A stretch of 64,000 bases of DNA from Candidatus Izemoplasma sp. (GTDB lineage Bacteria; Bacillota_I; Bacilli_A; Izemoplasmatales; Izemoplasmataceae): assembly GCA_007132465.1 (NCBI GenBank), contig SLOP01000012.1, positions 1 through 64,000 of the forward strand, written 5' to 3'. The notes beneath the pieces were generated by a model. That model saw only the letters and a program-made list of their open reading frames with translations, was not told the DNA's origin and searched no databases. This document shows positions 25,542-35,113 of this stretch, one piece after another (positions within the stretch are counted from its first letter, which is position 1; every line of letters begins with the position of its first letter). The translations under genes were made by a program, and so were the position numbers.

Positions 25542-28097
25542 TCAGCGCTTTTTCCGTTTGTTGGCAAGGCGTTTGAGATCATACAAGATGGTTAAAGCCT
25601 CAATCGGTTTCATTGCGTCGGGTTCAAGCGCATCCAGTTGGTCGTATAGCTTTTTTTCTTCTTCGCTAAGCGTGGGTTCTTCCTCGACTTGTGTGAACAA
25701 GTTCGGTGTTACATCGACACCGTTAGCTTCAAGGTTTTTAAGCAACGCACGGCTGCGCTTGATGATGGTGTTAGGCAAGGCCGCTAGTTGCGCCACGTTG
25801 ATGCCGTAGGATTTGTCGGCTCGCCCCGGCTTAACTTGATGCAAAAAGATGATCGTGCCGTCTTTTTCTTCGGCGGCAACATGGATATTTTTCAACCTCG
25901 ACAGATGGTTTTCGAGGTCGGTGAGTTCATGGTAGTGGGTCGAAAATAGCGTTTTACACCCAATGTGTTGATGAATGTGTTCGATGATGGCTTGGGCGAT
26001 GGCCATGCCGTCGTACGTTGAGGTGCCGCGGCCTATTTCATCAAACACGATGAGTGACTTGGGGGTCGCGTGTTGGATAGCTTGATTGGCATCAAGCATT
26101 TCTACCATGAACGTCGATTTCCCACTAATTAAATCGTCGCTCGCGCCGATGCGGGTGAACAGTTGATCGAAAAGGGGAATGGTCGCGGTTTCCGCAGGCA
26201 CAAACGAACCGATTTGATTTAAGATGGCGGCGATGGCAAGTTGACGCATGTATGTCGATTTCCCGCTCATGTTCGGTCCGGTGATGATGGCGATGTCGGT
26301 GTTTTCATCGAAGTGGATGTCGTTGGGGACGAACGGTGCTTCCATGACGCGCTCAACCACCGGATGTCGTGAGCCTTCGATGTGAATCTCCTGCGTGTCG
26401 GTGATGGTGGGGCGGATGAACCGCTGGGTTTCGCTAACCGTGGAAAGCGCGATAAGCAAATCGGTTTCACTGATGATGTCGGCGTTGTGTTGGATGGTCG
26501 AGATGCGATGACGGATGCGGTCGCGAAGGTCAATAAAAAGCTCGTGTTCAAGGGCGACGCTTTTTTCGTCGCTTGTCAAAATAATATGTTCTTTTTCTTT
26601 CAGTGTTTCGTTGATGTAGCGTTCAGCGTTGGCGAGGGTTTGTTTCCGGGTGTAGCCAAAGCCATCTTTGACGTTCTCAACTTGGCCTTTAGGGACTTCG
26701 ATGTAGTAGCCAAAGACGCGGTTATAGCCAATCTTGAGTTTCTTGATGCCGGTCTTTTCTCGTTCTTCTTCCTCAAACCTTGTTAAAAACGCCTTCACAT
26801 CCAGACGAATATCCCGGAGTTCGTCCAACCCTTCATGATACCCGGGTTTAATCATGTTTCCTTCACGTATGGTCAGCGGTTGGTCGTCAAGCAATGCCTC
26901 ATGCAGCACTTTGACGGTTTCTTCAAGCGGGTCTAAAGCGTCCGCTAAGGTGCGTGCATAGGTGACGTCGAGCGAGCCGAGTTCGCTTTTGAATGCCGGA
27001 ATGATGTCAAGCGACTGGCGCAAACGCACCAAATCTTTGCCGTTGGTGTTGCCATAGGCGATGCGCCCGACGATGCGTTCGAGGTCATAGACGTTTTTAA
27101 GCAATGCGGTTAATGCGTTTTTTACCAAGAAGTTCTCGTTAAGGGCGGCGACCATGTCGTGGCGTGTCTCGATTGTGTCTTTGTTGAGAAGTGGTCGAAG
27201 CAGCTGTTGTTTGAGCAGGCGCGCTCCCATCGCTGTCGTGGTTTTGTTGAGCAACCAAAAAAGTGAGCCGTTCTCTTGGTTTTGGCGCATCGTTCGCGTC
27301 AGTTCTAGATTGCGGATGGTGTTGGCATCCATCTTCATCGTCCGGGTGGCTTCAATGTGTTTCGCTGCTTTGATGTGCATCAGCGCGCGTTTTTGCGTGG
27401 ATAAAACATAGCTCAGCAACCGCCGAGCGGTTTTCTTTTCAGCGTCGGTAGGTAAGGCGTCGAGCCGGTGTTCAAAGGCGGCGTCGATGTCGGTTGAGGG
27501 ATGCACCGAGACAAGGATGTTTTCGTGATTGGCATACGCTCTAATGTATTCGGTGTCGAAAGCATGGCCGACGACGAGTTCTCTTAGCGGTATGGCCGAT
27601 AGTTCGTTAAGCAGTGCGCCCGCGTCGCGGGGAACTTTAAGCGCGGCAAAGTCACCGGTCGCCACGTTGGCGTAGGCAAGGGTATAAAAATAGTCGGTGA
27701 AGCCAATCGCGGCGATGTAGGCATCGCCAGCGTCGGGTTCGTCGATGTTGGTGCCGGGGGTGACGATGCGAACCACATCGCGTTTGACGAGTTTTTTGCC
27801 TTGGCCGGCGTCTTCGGTTTGGTCACAGATGGCGACCTTATAGCCTTTCTCAATCAAGCGGTTGATGTACGATTCGGCGGCATGATGCGGGACGCCGCAC
27901 ATCGGCACGCGTTCTTTGGCGCCAGCATCGCGGCCGGTGAGTTGAATCTCAAGTTCTCGACTCGCAAGCAGTGCGTCTTCGAAAAACATTTCATAAAAGT
28001 CGCCGAGCCGAAAAAAGACTATAGCGTCGCTGTAGTCTTCTTTGATGGTGAGGTATTGCTGCATCATCGGAGTGTAGGCGGACTTGGCTTCAGGCAT
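25542..28097 (-). CDS. mutS: DNA mismatch repair protein MutS
   Basis: Recognises mispaired bases and small loops. 851 residues, the usual MutS1 length. The mismatch-reading motif is FFRLGDFYEMFFEDA (residues 29-43, containing the F-x-E wedge as FYEMF). The C-terminal ATPase has GPNMSGKSTYMRQ (Walker A), FDEIGRGTSTYDG (Walker B) and STHYHELTDLE. A C-terminal helical tail (EEEPTLSEEEKKLYDQLDALEPDAMKP) is present. It follows the SAP-like gene at 28110-29093 by 12 bases and is probably transcribed from that gene's promoter. ATG has GAGGTG upstream. Confidence 0.98.
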   Translation of the reverse strand: MPEAKSAYTPMMQQYLTIKEDYSDAIVFFRLGDFYEMFFEDALLASRELEIQLTGRDAGAKERVPMCGVPHHAAESYINRLIEKGYKVAICDQTEDAGQGKKLVKRDVVRIVTPGTNIDEPDAGDAYIAAIGFTDYFYTLAYANVATGDFAALKVPRDAGALLNELSAIPLRELVVGHAFDTEYIRAYANHENILVSVHPSTDIDAAFEHRLDALPTDAEKKTARRLLSYVLSTQKRALMHIKAAKHIEATRTMKMDANTIRNLELTRTMRQNQENGSLFWLLNKTTTAMGARLLKQQLLRPLLNKDTIETRHDMVAALNENFLVKNALTALLKNVYDLERIVGRIAYGNTNGKDLVRLRQSLDIIPAFKSELGSLDVTYARTLADALDPLEETVKVLHEALLDDQPLTIREGNMIKPGYHEGLDELRDIRLDVKAFLTRFEEEEREKTGIKKLKIGYNRVFGYYIEVPKGQVENVKDGFGYTRKQTLANAERYINETLKEKEHIILTSDEKSVALEHELFIDLRDRIRHRISTIQHNADIISETDLLIALSTVSETQRFIRPTITDTQEIHIEGSRHPVVERVMEAPFVPNDIHFDENTDIAIITGPNMSGKSTYMRQLAIAAILNQIGSFVPAETATIPLFDQLFTRIGASDDLISGKSTFMVEMLDANQAIQHATPKSLIVFDEIGRGTSTYDGMAIAQAIIEHIHQHIGCKTLFSTHYHELTDLENHLSRLKNIHVAAEEKDGTIIFLHQVKPGRADKSYGINVAQLAALPNTIIKRSRALLKNLEANGVDVTPNLFTQVEEEPTLSEEEKKLYDQLDALEPDAMKPIEALTILYDLKRLANKRKKR

Positions 28098-28109
28098 GGT
28101 GCACCTCGC

Positions 28110-29093
28110 TTAAGAGAGCATGGCAACAATCACGCTCGCGGCGATGATGATGACGGCAATCACCACGTTGCGGATAAGCGCGCGTCGCTTCTTCTTTTTC
28201 ACGTTGTAACGATGGGTGATTTCTTCGAACTTGGCTTCGTATAAATAGCCTTCGATGTTCATGCCTTCGAAGATTTTCATGCTTTCTTCATGCATGGGCA
28301 CATCGGAACGTTCGCGCTTGAGGAGAATGTACTCGATCATGTCGATTTTTTTGAGTTCGATGGAAATGTTGACACCGCGTTTTTTCGCGGTTCGTTCGAG
28401 CTCGAGAATCGATTGTTTGGCGAGGTCGTCTTGTTCGGTTTCCGACAGATCGAGTTTTAAGGCGATGATGTCGATTAGCTGGCGTTTGTTGATTCGGCGC
28501 GGAATGTCGATGCCGTATTTCTTGCCGAGGTCGCGGATGTCCGATAAGGTCGTGGAGTTAAGTAAGACTTCGGACGCATCCTCGGTTTTGCACCCTTCAA
28601 AATAGCCTTTCGGCTCGAAGTATATCCGGTCGAAATGTTGCTTCATTTCCTCGTAGCTTTCTTGGTTCTGACGTTGGTACTTCATCGTCAGATTCTGCAG
28701 TTTAACAAACTCGAGGTTATTGATGCCAAGATCGCGGCGATGACGGATCACGATGTCCCAAAAGTCTTTTTTGTACTCAGTCACGTCGATTTTGATTCGG
28801 TAACTCTCAGCGAGGCGTTCGAGTTGGAATATGGTGTAATCGTCGAACCACTTAAGACGGTGGCGCATTTCATCTGAAAATTTATCATCGTGGTCGGCGT
28901 TAGCGATAATGGGGGCGATGTTTTTACGAATTAACGCCTTGTGAATGTAGTTGGGTAAAAAGAGTTCTTTGTTTTTTAAGTACTTGACAACCTCGATCGA
29001 CGGAATCACGACGAACGATTCAATCAATTTATCGATCTTGACCTTTTTCGAGTACAGGTAGATGAACTCTTCTTGCTTTGTCGGTTTGGCCAT
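28110..29093 (-). CDS. Tail-anchored protein with two SAP/Rho-N-like helical motifs
   Basis: 327 residues, no recognised full-length family. The first 160 residues are helical and charged with many Arg/Lys-Glu pairs. Two later segments, LSDIRDLGKKYGIDIPRRINKRQLIDIIALKL (about 185-216) and a related one at about 227-258 (LERTAKKRGVNISIELKKIDMIEYILLK), have the helix-extended-helix pattern of SAP or Rho-N domains, which often bind nucleic acid. The protein ends with a basic cluster (KKKKRR) and one membrane helix (about 306-326), so the body faces the cytoplasm. It has its own promoter and leads into mutS. A membrane-tethered nucleic-acid binder is a possibility, not a demonstrated role. Confidence 0.72.
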   Translation of the reverse strand: MAKPTKQEEFIYLYSKKVKIDKLIESFVVIPSIEVVKYLKNKELFLPNYIHKALIRKNIAPIIANADHDDKFSDEMRHRLKWFDDYTIFQLERLAESYRIKIDVTEYKKDFWDIVIRHRRDLGINNLEFVKLQNLTMKYQRQNQESYEEMKQHFDRIYFEPKGYFEGCKTEDASEVLLNSTTLSDIRDLGKKYGIDIPRRINKRQLIDIIALKLDLSETEQDDLAKQSILELERTAKKRGVNISIELKKIDMIEYILLKRERSDVPMHEESMKIFEGMNIEGYLYEAKFEEITHRYNVKKKKRRALIRNVVIAVIIIAASVIVAMLS

Positions 29094-29119
29094 GAAGAAA
29101 CCCCCTTTACGTTAGTTTC

Positions 29120-29148
29120 ATTGTACCGCACGACCACGGGTAATTCAA
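29120..29148 (-). promoter_or_regulatory. Promoter of the tail-anchored gene and mutS
   Basis: Minus-strand -35 TTGAAT (29143-29148), 17-base spacer, -10 TACAAT (29120-29125), with AAAGGGGG before the ATG. Confidence 0.72.
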
Positions 29149-29184
29149 GGGGAATCGATTAAGCAAGCGATTTCCCATGCATGT

Positions 29185-29216
29185 AAAAACCCCGTCTACT
29201 GTCGGGTAAACGGGGC
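29185..29216 (-). terminator. Intrinsic terminator of the rny-ymdB-miaB-ylbF transcript
   Basis: Stem CCCCGT / ACGGGG enclosing the stop codon of the ylbF-type gene, followed on the minus strand by TTTTTACATG. Confidence 0.75.
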
Positions 29217-29528
29217 ATTGAGGGCGCTTTCTATCACGCCGGCGATGGTTTGAATCATCGCGTTGACGTCAGCTTGTAACATTAAAAACTGGTGGACGAT
29301 TGGGTCGGTGGTGATGGTGGCACGATAGGCCTCGTATGCTCGGCGCTTCTCCTCGGCATCCTTGGCGTTGGTTTCACGTGCTCGGACGTAGGCTTGTTGT
29401 TTGACCGTGAGGGCTGTGTACTTAGCTTTGTATGTAGGATTATCAAAGATGAGGCGTTCAAACGCTTTATACTGTTTGACCGTTTCGTCATGTTCCAGAT
29501 AATCTAACAGACGCTCGACATCGTTCAT
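29196..29528 (-). CDS. YlbF/YmcA-family protein (RNase Y specificity factor type)
   Basis: 110-residue all-helical protein of the Com_YlbF family. The pattern [29 protein letters not shown] followed by [36 protein letters not shown] is typical: a first helix pair, a charged linker and an amphipathic final helix. Bacillus YmcA lies next to miaB exactly as here and acts with YlbF and YaaT as the Y-complex that directs RNase Y. RNase Y is encoded at 32297-33880 in the same group. YlbF versus YmcA cannot be decided by eye; position favours YmcA. It overlaps miaB by four bases. Confidence 0.85.
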   Translation of the reverse strand: MNDVERLLDYLEHDETVKQYKAFERLIFDNPTYKAKYTALTVKQQAYVRARETNAKDAEEKRRAYEAYRATITTDPIVHQFLMLQADVNAMIQTIAGVIESALNAPFTRQ

Positions 29529-30955
29529 GTCGCTTCCCCCAACAAAAACCAGGTTTTCGCTTGGGTGATTTTCACAGGAACAATCGATCCCACCAGCGAC
29601 GCATCGCCTTCAAAGTTGACTAGTTTGTTGTGGGGTGAATACCCAGCGAGCATGGCCGGGTTGTTTTTGCTCACGCCATCGACGAGCACGTCCACAACCT
29701 CCCCTTCGAAGCGGGCGTGTCCACGACGATACCCGTCGTTGACAATTTCGTTCAGCGTTTGCAGGCGCGCTTTTTTCACTTTCATCGGGGTATCATCTTT
29801 GTATTTTGCCGCCGGAGTCCCTTCACGTGGTGAGAAAACAAAGGTGAACGCCCCCTCAAAACAGGCCTCGCGAACAAGGTCAAGCGTGTGCTCAAAATCT
29901 TCCTTTTTTTCACCGGGAAAGCCGACGATGATGTCGGTGGTGATGGCGGCGTGGGGGATTTGTTCATACAGGTCACGGACCACATTGAGATACGTAGCTT
30001 TTGTGTAACCCCGGTTCATCTTCTTCAACATGCGGTCGCTGCCCGATTGCACAGGCAGGTGAATGTGGGGCATCAGGTTACCGCCTTTGGCGAGCACGCT
30101 GATTGTTTCTTTGGTGAAATCTTTAGGGTGTGAGGTGGTAAAACGCACGCGGGCAAGGTCGGTTTTGTGAAGGTCATCTAAGAGCCTTGAAAAACGGTAG
30201 TTAATGTCGGTGAAGTCGTTGCCATAGGCGTTGACGTTTTGCCCAAGCAGCGTCACTTCCTTATACCCTTGGCTGAGGAGTTCGTCGATTTCTTGTAAGA
30301 TGTCCTCAGGGCATCGTGAGCGCTCTTTTCCGCGCGTGTAGGGCACGATGCAATACGTACAAAATTCATCACACCCATACATGATGGGAACAAACGCCTT
30401 GTGTTTGTGGTCGCGAACTTTTGGTTGGTTCTCAATGATTTCTCCTTCGTCGCTGAAGACTTCGACGACGCGTTCTTTGTTGTACAGGGCGGACTCCAAG
30501 TACGCAGGGAGTTTGTGGATGTTATGCGTCCCGAAGATAAGATCGACGTAGGGATATTTCTCAAGCAATGCGTCAAACACACGCTCTTCTTGTGGCATGC
30601 AGCCGGCGACGCCCAAGACGAGATCGGGGTTAGTGCGCTTGTACTGCTTGAGCCGACCGAGTTCGCCAAAAATGCGGTTTTCGGCATTCTCTCGCACGGC
30701 GCACGTGTTTAAGATGATGATGTCGGCCTCTTTTTCACCGCTGGCCGTGTCAAACCCGAGGCGCGAGAAAATGCCTCGCATCGTTTCTGTGTCGGCTTCG
30801 TTTCCTTGACAACCATACGTCACAATCAACGCTTTCTTGCCCTTACCGATGGCGTTAAGGTTGCTGGTGTCAAGCCGCACGATGTCGGTCGAGGTTCGTT
30901 GGCGTTTACGTGCTTTTTTTAGGGAGGGTTTGTTAAAGTATTTGGCGTAATCCAC
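29525..30955 (-). CDS. miaB: tRNA-2-methylthio-N6-dimethylallyladenosine synthase
   Basis: Radical-SAM enzyme that methylthiolates i6A37 in tRNA, acting after MiaA. 476 residues in three domains: UPF0004 (about 40-155) with cluster Cys in [18 protein letters not shown] and GVAGCMPQ; the radical-SAM core with [17 protein letters not shown] (the Cys-x3-Cys-x2-Cys motif); and a C-terminal TRAM domain ending in [10 protein letters not shown]. The N-terminal extension of about 40 residues is usual for Bacillota MiaB. The start is GTG 30955 with AAAGGTGATG upstream, 12 bases after ymdB. Confidence 0.97.
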   Translation of the reverse strand: MDYAKYFNKPSLKKARKRQRTSTDIVRLDTSNLNAIGKGKKALIVTYGCQGNEADTETMRGIFSRLGFDTASGEKEADIIILNTCAVRENAENRIFGELGRLKQYKRTNPDLVLGVAGCMPQEERVFDALLEKYPYVDLIFGTHNIHKLPAYLESALYNKERVVEVFSDEGEIIENQPKVRDHKHKAFVPIMYGCDEFCTYCIVPYTRGKERSRCPEDILQEIDELLSQGYKEVTLLGQNVNAYGNDFTDINYRFSRLLDDLHKTDLARVRFTTSHPKDFTKETISVLAKGGNLMPHIHLPVQSGSDRMLKKMNRGYTKATYLNVVRDLYEQIPHAAITTDIIVGFPGEKKEDFEHTLDLVREACFEGAFTFVFSPREGTPAAKYKDDTPMKVKKARLQTLNEIVNDGYRRGHARFEGEVVDVLVDGVSKNNPAMLAGYSPHNKLVNFEGDASLVGSIVPVKITQAKTWFLLGEAT

Positions 30956-30967
30956 GGGGCATCACCT

Positions 30968-31726
30968 TTAGTCTGATTTATTGATGGGAATTATCGTGCG
31001 GTTGTCAAGATCGATGAACACGGCGTTCAACTGAAGTTCACGTGCCGCTGAGGGGACGAGGCGCGTGGGTAATTTTGTGGTGAACTTGCGCAAGGCAATA
31101 TCTTTGTCGGCGCCTAAAATACCGAATTTCACACCCGTCATGCCGACGTCGGTGATGTATAAACTGCCTTTGGGCAGTTGCATCGCGTCGTTGGTGGGGA
31201 CGTGAGTGTGGGTGCCTAAAATGGCGTCGACACGACCGTCGAGGTAATGGGCGATGGCGAGTTTTTCGCTCGTTGTCTCCGCGTGCACATCGACGATAAT
31301 AACGTCCGCCTCAAGGCCTTCGAGTAACGCATCAAGCGTCGTAAAGGGATCGGCGAGCGGATCGTGCATGAACACTTGACCCATGATATTGATTATGGCA
31401 ATGATTTGATCGTTATGGTTTATTTTTAGCACGGTTTTTCCGGGTGTTGAGGGTGGGTAGTTGGCAGGACGAACGATATTGGCCTCATCGATAAAGTCGA
31501 ATAACTCTTTTTTGGAGAAGGCGTGGTTACCAAGGGTGACCCCGTGTACACCGCGTTCCATCAAGGCTTTGTAGTCGTTTTTACGGATGCCCAACCCATC
31601 GGCCATGTTTTCGCCGTTCGCAAGCAGCACGTGGTAGGGATGGTCGCGCTTAATGCTTGGCAAAAACTTGTCGATGGCTTCTAAGCCTTTCGCGCCGTAA
31701 ATATCACCGATAAACAATAGTTTCAT
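30968..31726 (-). CDS. ymdB: YmdB-family metallophosphoesterase
   Basis: 2',3'-cyclic nucleotide phosphodiesterase family (TIGR00282). 252 residues. Metal-site motifs are LFIGDIYGAKG (Asp8), LANGENMADGLG, LGNHAFSKKEL and a late DVHAETTSEKLA / LGTHTHVPTND pair. In Bacillus, YmdB follows rny and influences RNase Y-dependent expression, and the same order is kept here with a Nudix gene inserted. It overlaps the Nudix gene by four bases. ATG at 31726 is within that overlap. Confidence 0.95.
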   Translation of the reverse strand: MKLLFIGDIYGAKGLEAIDKFLPSIKRDHPYHVLLANGENMADGLGIRKNDYKALMERGVHGVTLGNHAFSKKELFDFIDEANIVRPANYPPSTPGKTVLKINHNDQIIAIINIMGQVFMHDPLADPFTTLDALLEGLEADVIIVDVHAETTSEKLAIAHYLDGRVDAILGTHTHVPTNDAMQLPKGSLYITDVGMTGVKFGILGADKDIALRKFTTKLPTRLVPSAARELQLNAVFIDLDNRTIIPINKSD

Positions 31727-32244
31727 CGTTTCCTCTTTTCTAGAACCCTAAAGTAATCCGGGTCGTTCATGAGATAAGGATAGTCCCAAAAGGTTTTGTC
31801 GCTAATCATGCGTTGTATGTGTGATAACGATGCGTGGGTTACATCAAGCACTTCGTTAGGGTTGACGCGCACATCATGGGTGCTGATGGCGTCCTCAACC
31901 AAGAACACATGGCAGATCGTCTGCCAACGTCCGCGTGTTGAGGTAATAATTTTCAGGCGTTGAAACGCGTTTTTATCAAACGTGAGGCCAAGTTCTTCTT
32001 CGGTTTCTCGTTGCGCAGCTTGCCGCGCATCTTCACCCACGGCGGCGCCGCCGGTGGTGGTCGCCCATAGATACGGGGTGGCGTCGGAGGGTTTGGCCCG
32101 GCGTTGAATGAGAAACTTACCTTCGGGGTTTTGGATCCACACATGAACAATAAGAAAGTATTCGCCGGCCTTGAGGGGAGCCCCGCGAGGAACGGTTTTG
32201 TCGGTTTTGTTTCCTAGCTCGTCATAGACGTCAAAATGTTCCAT
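31723..32244 (-). CDS. Nudix hydrolase (YfcD/IPP-isomerase-like)
   Basis: 173-residue Nudix protein. The Nudix box GGAAVGEDARQAAQRETEEELGL matches the Gx5Ex7REUxEExGU pattern completely. The N terminus MEHFDVYDELGNKTDKTVPRG and VHVWIQNPEGKFLIQRR are typical of the subgroup that also contains isopentenyl-diphosphate isomerase and YfcD, so the substrate may be an unusual diphosphate; it is not determined. Start ATG 32244 has GAGG six bases upstream; the open frame continues antisense through rny but that part is not coding. The gene interrupts the usual rny-ymdB neighbourhood. Confidence 0.88.
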   Translation of the reverse strand: MEHFDVYDELGNKTDKTVPRGAPLKAGEYFLIVHVWIQNPEGKFLIQRRAKPSDATPYLWATTTGGAAVGEDARQAAQRETEEELGLTFDKNAFQRLKIITSTRGRWQTICHVFLVEDAISTHDVRVNPNEVLDVTHASLSHIQRMISDKTFWDYPYLMNDPDYFRVLEKRKR

Positions 32245-32261
32245 GGCATGCCTCGCTTTCG

Positions 32262-32288
32262 TAGAAAGCCTCCCGCATGCGGGAGGCT
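32262..32288 (-). terminator. Strong hairpin between rny and the Nudix gene
   Basis: Ten-base arms AGCCTCCCGC / GCGGGAGGCT. The tail on the minus strand is only TTTCT, so it may be a weak terminator or a 3'-end stabiliser that lets some transcription through to the Nudix gene. Confidence 0.55.
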
Positions 32289-32296
32289 CTGGGTGT

Positions 32297-33880
32297 TTAT
32301 TTCGCGACATCCTGAGCGCGGGTTTCACGAATAACCGTGACTTTGATGGTGCCCGGATAGGAGAGGTCTTCTTCGATCTTTTTCTTGATGTCGCGGGCCA
32401 GTTTGTGAGCCAGCGTATCGTCGATTTGATCAGGTTTGACGATGACGCGCACCTCGCGTCCCGCTTGGATTGCGTAGGCATGGTCAACGCCTTTGAACTC
32501 GCGTGAGAGCGTCTCGAGTTGTTCGAGGCGCTTGATGTAAGAATCAAGCGATTCGCTGCGCGCACCCGGCCGAGCGGCTGAGAGTGCGTCGGCGGCAGCG
32601 ACGAGCGTGGCAATGATGGTTTGTGGTTCGACTTCGCCGTGATGTGAACGAATCGCGTCGATGACGGCGAGGGGTTCGTTGTAGCGGTTGGCGATGTTGA
32701 CGCCAATGTCAACGTGCGACCCTTCGATTTCGTGATCGACGGCTTTGCCGATGTCATGAATCAACGCGGCGCGGCGGGCGAGAATTTCATCTTCGCCAAT
32801 CTCGGCGGCCATTTTGCCCGCAAGAAACGCGCATTCAACGGAATGTCTGAGTACGTTTTGGCCATAGCTTGTGCGGAAATGCAACCGGCCAAGCAGTTTA
32901 ACCAAGTCGGGGTGAACTTTACCGATGCCGACTTCGAAGACGGCTTCTTCCCCTTTGTCGCGGATGTAGCGGTCGATTTCTTCACGTGATTTTTCTACGA
33001 CTTCTTCAATGCGGCCGGGATGGATTCGGCCATCGCTAACAAGCTGTTCAAGCGCCCGTTTGGCAATTTCACGACGGATTGGATCAAAGCCTGACAGCAC
33101 AACCGCTTCGGGAGTGTCGTCGATGATTAGGTCGACCCCTGTCAGTGCTTCAATGGTTCGGATGTTTCTGCCTTCGCGGCCGATAATTCGACCTTTCATG
33201 TCGTCGTTAGGCAGGGTGACGACGCTGACGGTGCGCTCGCTCGTGACGTCTTGTGCGTACTTTTGCATGGCGAACGCGAGAATGTGCTTCGCCTTTTTGT
33301 CAGCCTCATGCTTGGCTTCCTCTTCGGCGTCTTTAATGTACTGCGCAATTTCATGAGTCATTTCGTCTTCGACGCGGTTGAAGATAATCTTACGTGCGTC
33401 TTCAACACTGGTTTGGGCGATTTCTTGCAGGCGTTGGTTTTGTTCTTCAATCAAACTCTCGAGTGTGCTGTTTTTATCGTCTAAAGCTTTTTTGCGTTGT
33501 TCTAATGATTCTTCTTTGCGATCAAGGTTCGCTTCACGTTTATCGAAATTCAGCGAACGGTTATCTAACACCTGTTCGCGCTGAATCAACTTGTTTTCCG
33601 TGTTGGAGATTTCTTTCTTTCGCTCGCGGACCTCTTTTTCGAACTCCATGCGCTGGTTATGAATATCTTGCTTGGTTTCGAGCAGGGACTCTTTCTTGGT
33701 TCTATCCGCTTCCTTGATCGCTTCATCAACAACTTGCTTTGCTTGTTGTTGCGCTTTTCCAAAGCCTTTTTCGACGACAATTACCCGCACGACGACGCCA
33801 ATCACCGTGCCGATAATTAAAATTAGCAACCCGGAGATGATTAATACTGGGTCCACCGCCAACAGCGTAGCGTGTACCAT
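32297..33880 (-). CDS. rny: Ribonuclease Y
   Basis: Membrane-bound endoribonuclease that starts mRNA decay in Bacillota. 527 residues: N-terminal membrane helix (about 10-32), a long coiled coil (about 40-205, rich in Lys/Glu/Gln heptads), KH domain with [15 protein letters not shown] (about 226-240), then the HD domain with [11 protein letters not shown] and [14 protein letters not shown] holding the His-Asp metal pair. ATG at 33880 follows CGGAGG. It has its own promoter; the downstream ymdB, miaB and ylbF-type genes supply partner functions. Confidence 0.98.
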   Translation of the reverse strand: MVHATLLAVDPVLIISGLLILIIGTVIGVVVRVIVVEKGFGKAQQQAKQVVDEAIKEADRTKKESLLETKQDIHNQRMEFEKEVRERKKEISNTENKLIQREQVLDNRSLNFDKREANLDRKEESLEQRKKALDDKNSTLESLIEEQNQRLQEIAQTSVEDARKIIFNRVEDEMTHEIAQYIKDAEEEAKHEADKKAKHILAFAMQKYAQDVTSERTVSVVTLPNDDMKGRIIGREGRNIRTIEALTGVDLIIDDTPEAVVLSGFDPIRREIAKRALEQLVSDGRIHPGRIEEVVEKSREEIDRYIRDKGEEAVFEVGIGKVHPDLVKLLGRLHFRTSYGQNVLRHSVECAFLAGKMAAEIGEDEILARRAALIHDIGKAVDHEIEGSHVDIGVNIANRYNEPLAVIDAIRSHHGEVEPQTIIATLVAAADALSAARPGARSESLDSYIKRLEQLETLSREFKGVDHAYAIQAGREVRVIVKPDQIDDTLAHKLARDIKKKIEEDLSYPGTIKVTVIRETRAQDVAK

Positions 33881-33970
33881 ATTAATTCCTCCGTTCGTAT
33901 TCGTTTACTCGTTTGCATGAAACCCCTGAGGGCAATATTTCAACGTGTTTCTGTAAAGTTTTACTGTTTC

Positions 33971-34000
33971 ATTATACAGGACGACCCCCGCAAAAGTCAA
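33971..34000 (-). promoter_or_regulatory. Promoter of rny
   Basis: Minus-strand -35 TTGACT (33995-34000), 18-base spacer with a GGGGG run, -10 TATAAT (33971-33976). The leader is about 85 bases. Confidence 0.82.
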
Positions 34001-34036
34001 CGAATATTGCTTGAGGCAAAAGCGCGTCATTGACAC

Positions 34037-34063
34037 AAAAAAAGCGCCCTATCCCAAGGGCGC
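34037..34063 (-). terminator. Intrinsic terminator of recA
   Basis: Stem GCGCCC / GGGCGC followed on the minus strand by seven T residues, seven bases after the recA stop. Confidence 0.88.
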
Positions 34064-34070
34064 GCGACGC

Positions 34071-35063
34071 TTAGATGTTTAGTTTTTCGCGGATGCTTGT
34101 CGTCAAGGTCTCAAGGAGGGCTGCGTTTTCCTCAAGATACGTTTTCACGTTCTCCCGACCTTGACCGATTTTCTCGTCGTTATAGGAAAACCACGACCCG
34201 CTTTTCTTGATAAGTTCATGTTCCACTGCGAGGTCGATAATCTCACCGGTTCGCGAGACCCCTTTGCCGTAGACAATATCTACCTCGGCCGTCTTAAACG
34301 GCGGGGCAACTTTGTTTTTGACCACTTTCACTCTGGTACGGTTGCCGATGACGTCGTTGCCAATTTTCAGTTGTTCGCCACGGCGTATGTCGACACGGAC
34401 ACTGGCGTAAAACTTAAGCGCGCGGCCGCCCGAGGTCGTTTCGGGGTTCCCGAACATGACGCCGACTTTTTCACGGATTTGGTTGATGAAGATGGCGATG
34501 GCATTCGATTTGGATATGGCGCCTGAGAGTTTACGCATCGCTTGGCTCATCAAACGCGCCTGTAAGCCGACGTGACTCGAGCCCATGTCGCCACGGATTT
34601 CCGCTTCCGGAACCAGGGCTGCGACGCTGTCGATGACAACGATGGATATTGCGTTCGAACGGATGAGTGCTTCAGCAATCTCAAGGGCTTGTTCGCCGGT
34701 GTCGGGTTGCGAGATAATCAAATTATCAATGTCAACGCCTAAGGCTTTGGCATATTTTGGATCTAGCGCATGCTCAGCGTCGATAAACGCGGCGTATCCA
34801 CCCAGTTTTTGTGCCTCGGCAATCGCGTGCAGCGCAAAGGTTGTTTTGCCCGAAGACTCCGGACCATAAATCTCAACGATGCGTCCTTTAGGATACCCAC
34901 CGATGCCAAGGGCAAGGTCTAAGGAGAGTGAACCGCTTGGAATGGCGTCCAAGTTTTTCATCCCAGCGCCTTCCCCAAGCAACATAATGCTTCCTTTGCC
35001 ATGTGCTTTTTCAATGTCTTTCATCGCCATGTCAATGGCTTTTTTGCGTTCGTCTTTTGCCAT
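34071..35063 (-). CDS. recA: Recombinase RecA
   Basis: Forms filaments on single-stranded DNA and catalyses strand exchange; co-protease for LexA where present. 330 residues with no intein. N-terminal helix [27 protein letters not shown], Walker [10 protein letters not shown] (about 65-73), Walker [12 protein letters not shown], loop L2 region [21 protein letters not shown], and a short C-terminal domain that lacks the acidic tail found in many RecA proteins. ATG follows GAGGAGTGGAATC. It is flanked by pgsA and rny as in Bacillus, but cinA, which usually lies between pgsA and recA, is missing. Confidence 0.98.
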   Translation of the reverse strand: MAKDERKKAIDMAMKDIEKAHGKGSIMLLGEGAGMKNLDAIPSGSLSLDLALGIGGYPKGRIVEIYGPESSGKTTFALHAIAEAQKLGGYAAFIDAEHALDPKYAKALGVDIDNLIISQPDTGEQALEIAEALIRSNAISIVVIDSVAALVPEAEIRGDMGSSHVGLQARLMSQAMRKLSGAISKSNAIAIFINQIREKVGVMFGNPETTSGGRALKFYASVRVDIRRGEQLKIGNDVIGNRTRVKVVKNKVAPPFKTAEVDIVYGKGVSRTGEIIDLAVEHELIKKSGSWFSYNDEKIGQGRENVKTYLEENAALLETLTTSIREKLNI

Positions 35064-35113
35064 GATTCCACTCCTCTCACCCTAATCATAAACATGACAA
35101 GGATGCATTGCTT

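Noticed and set aside
32245-32757. N-terminal extension of the Nudix gene
   Set aside because: The frame is open but runs antisense-free through rny coding bases on the same strand; the Nudix start at 32244 has a good ribosome site and matches the family N terminus.
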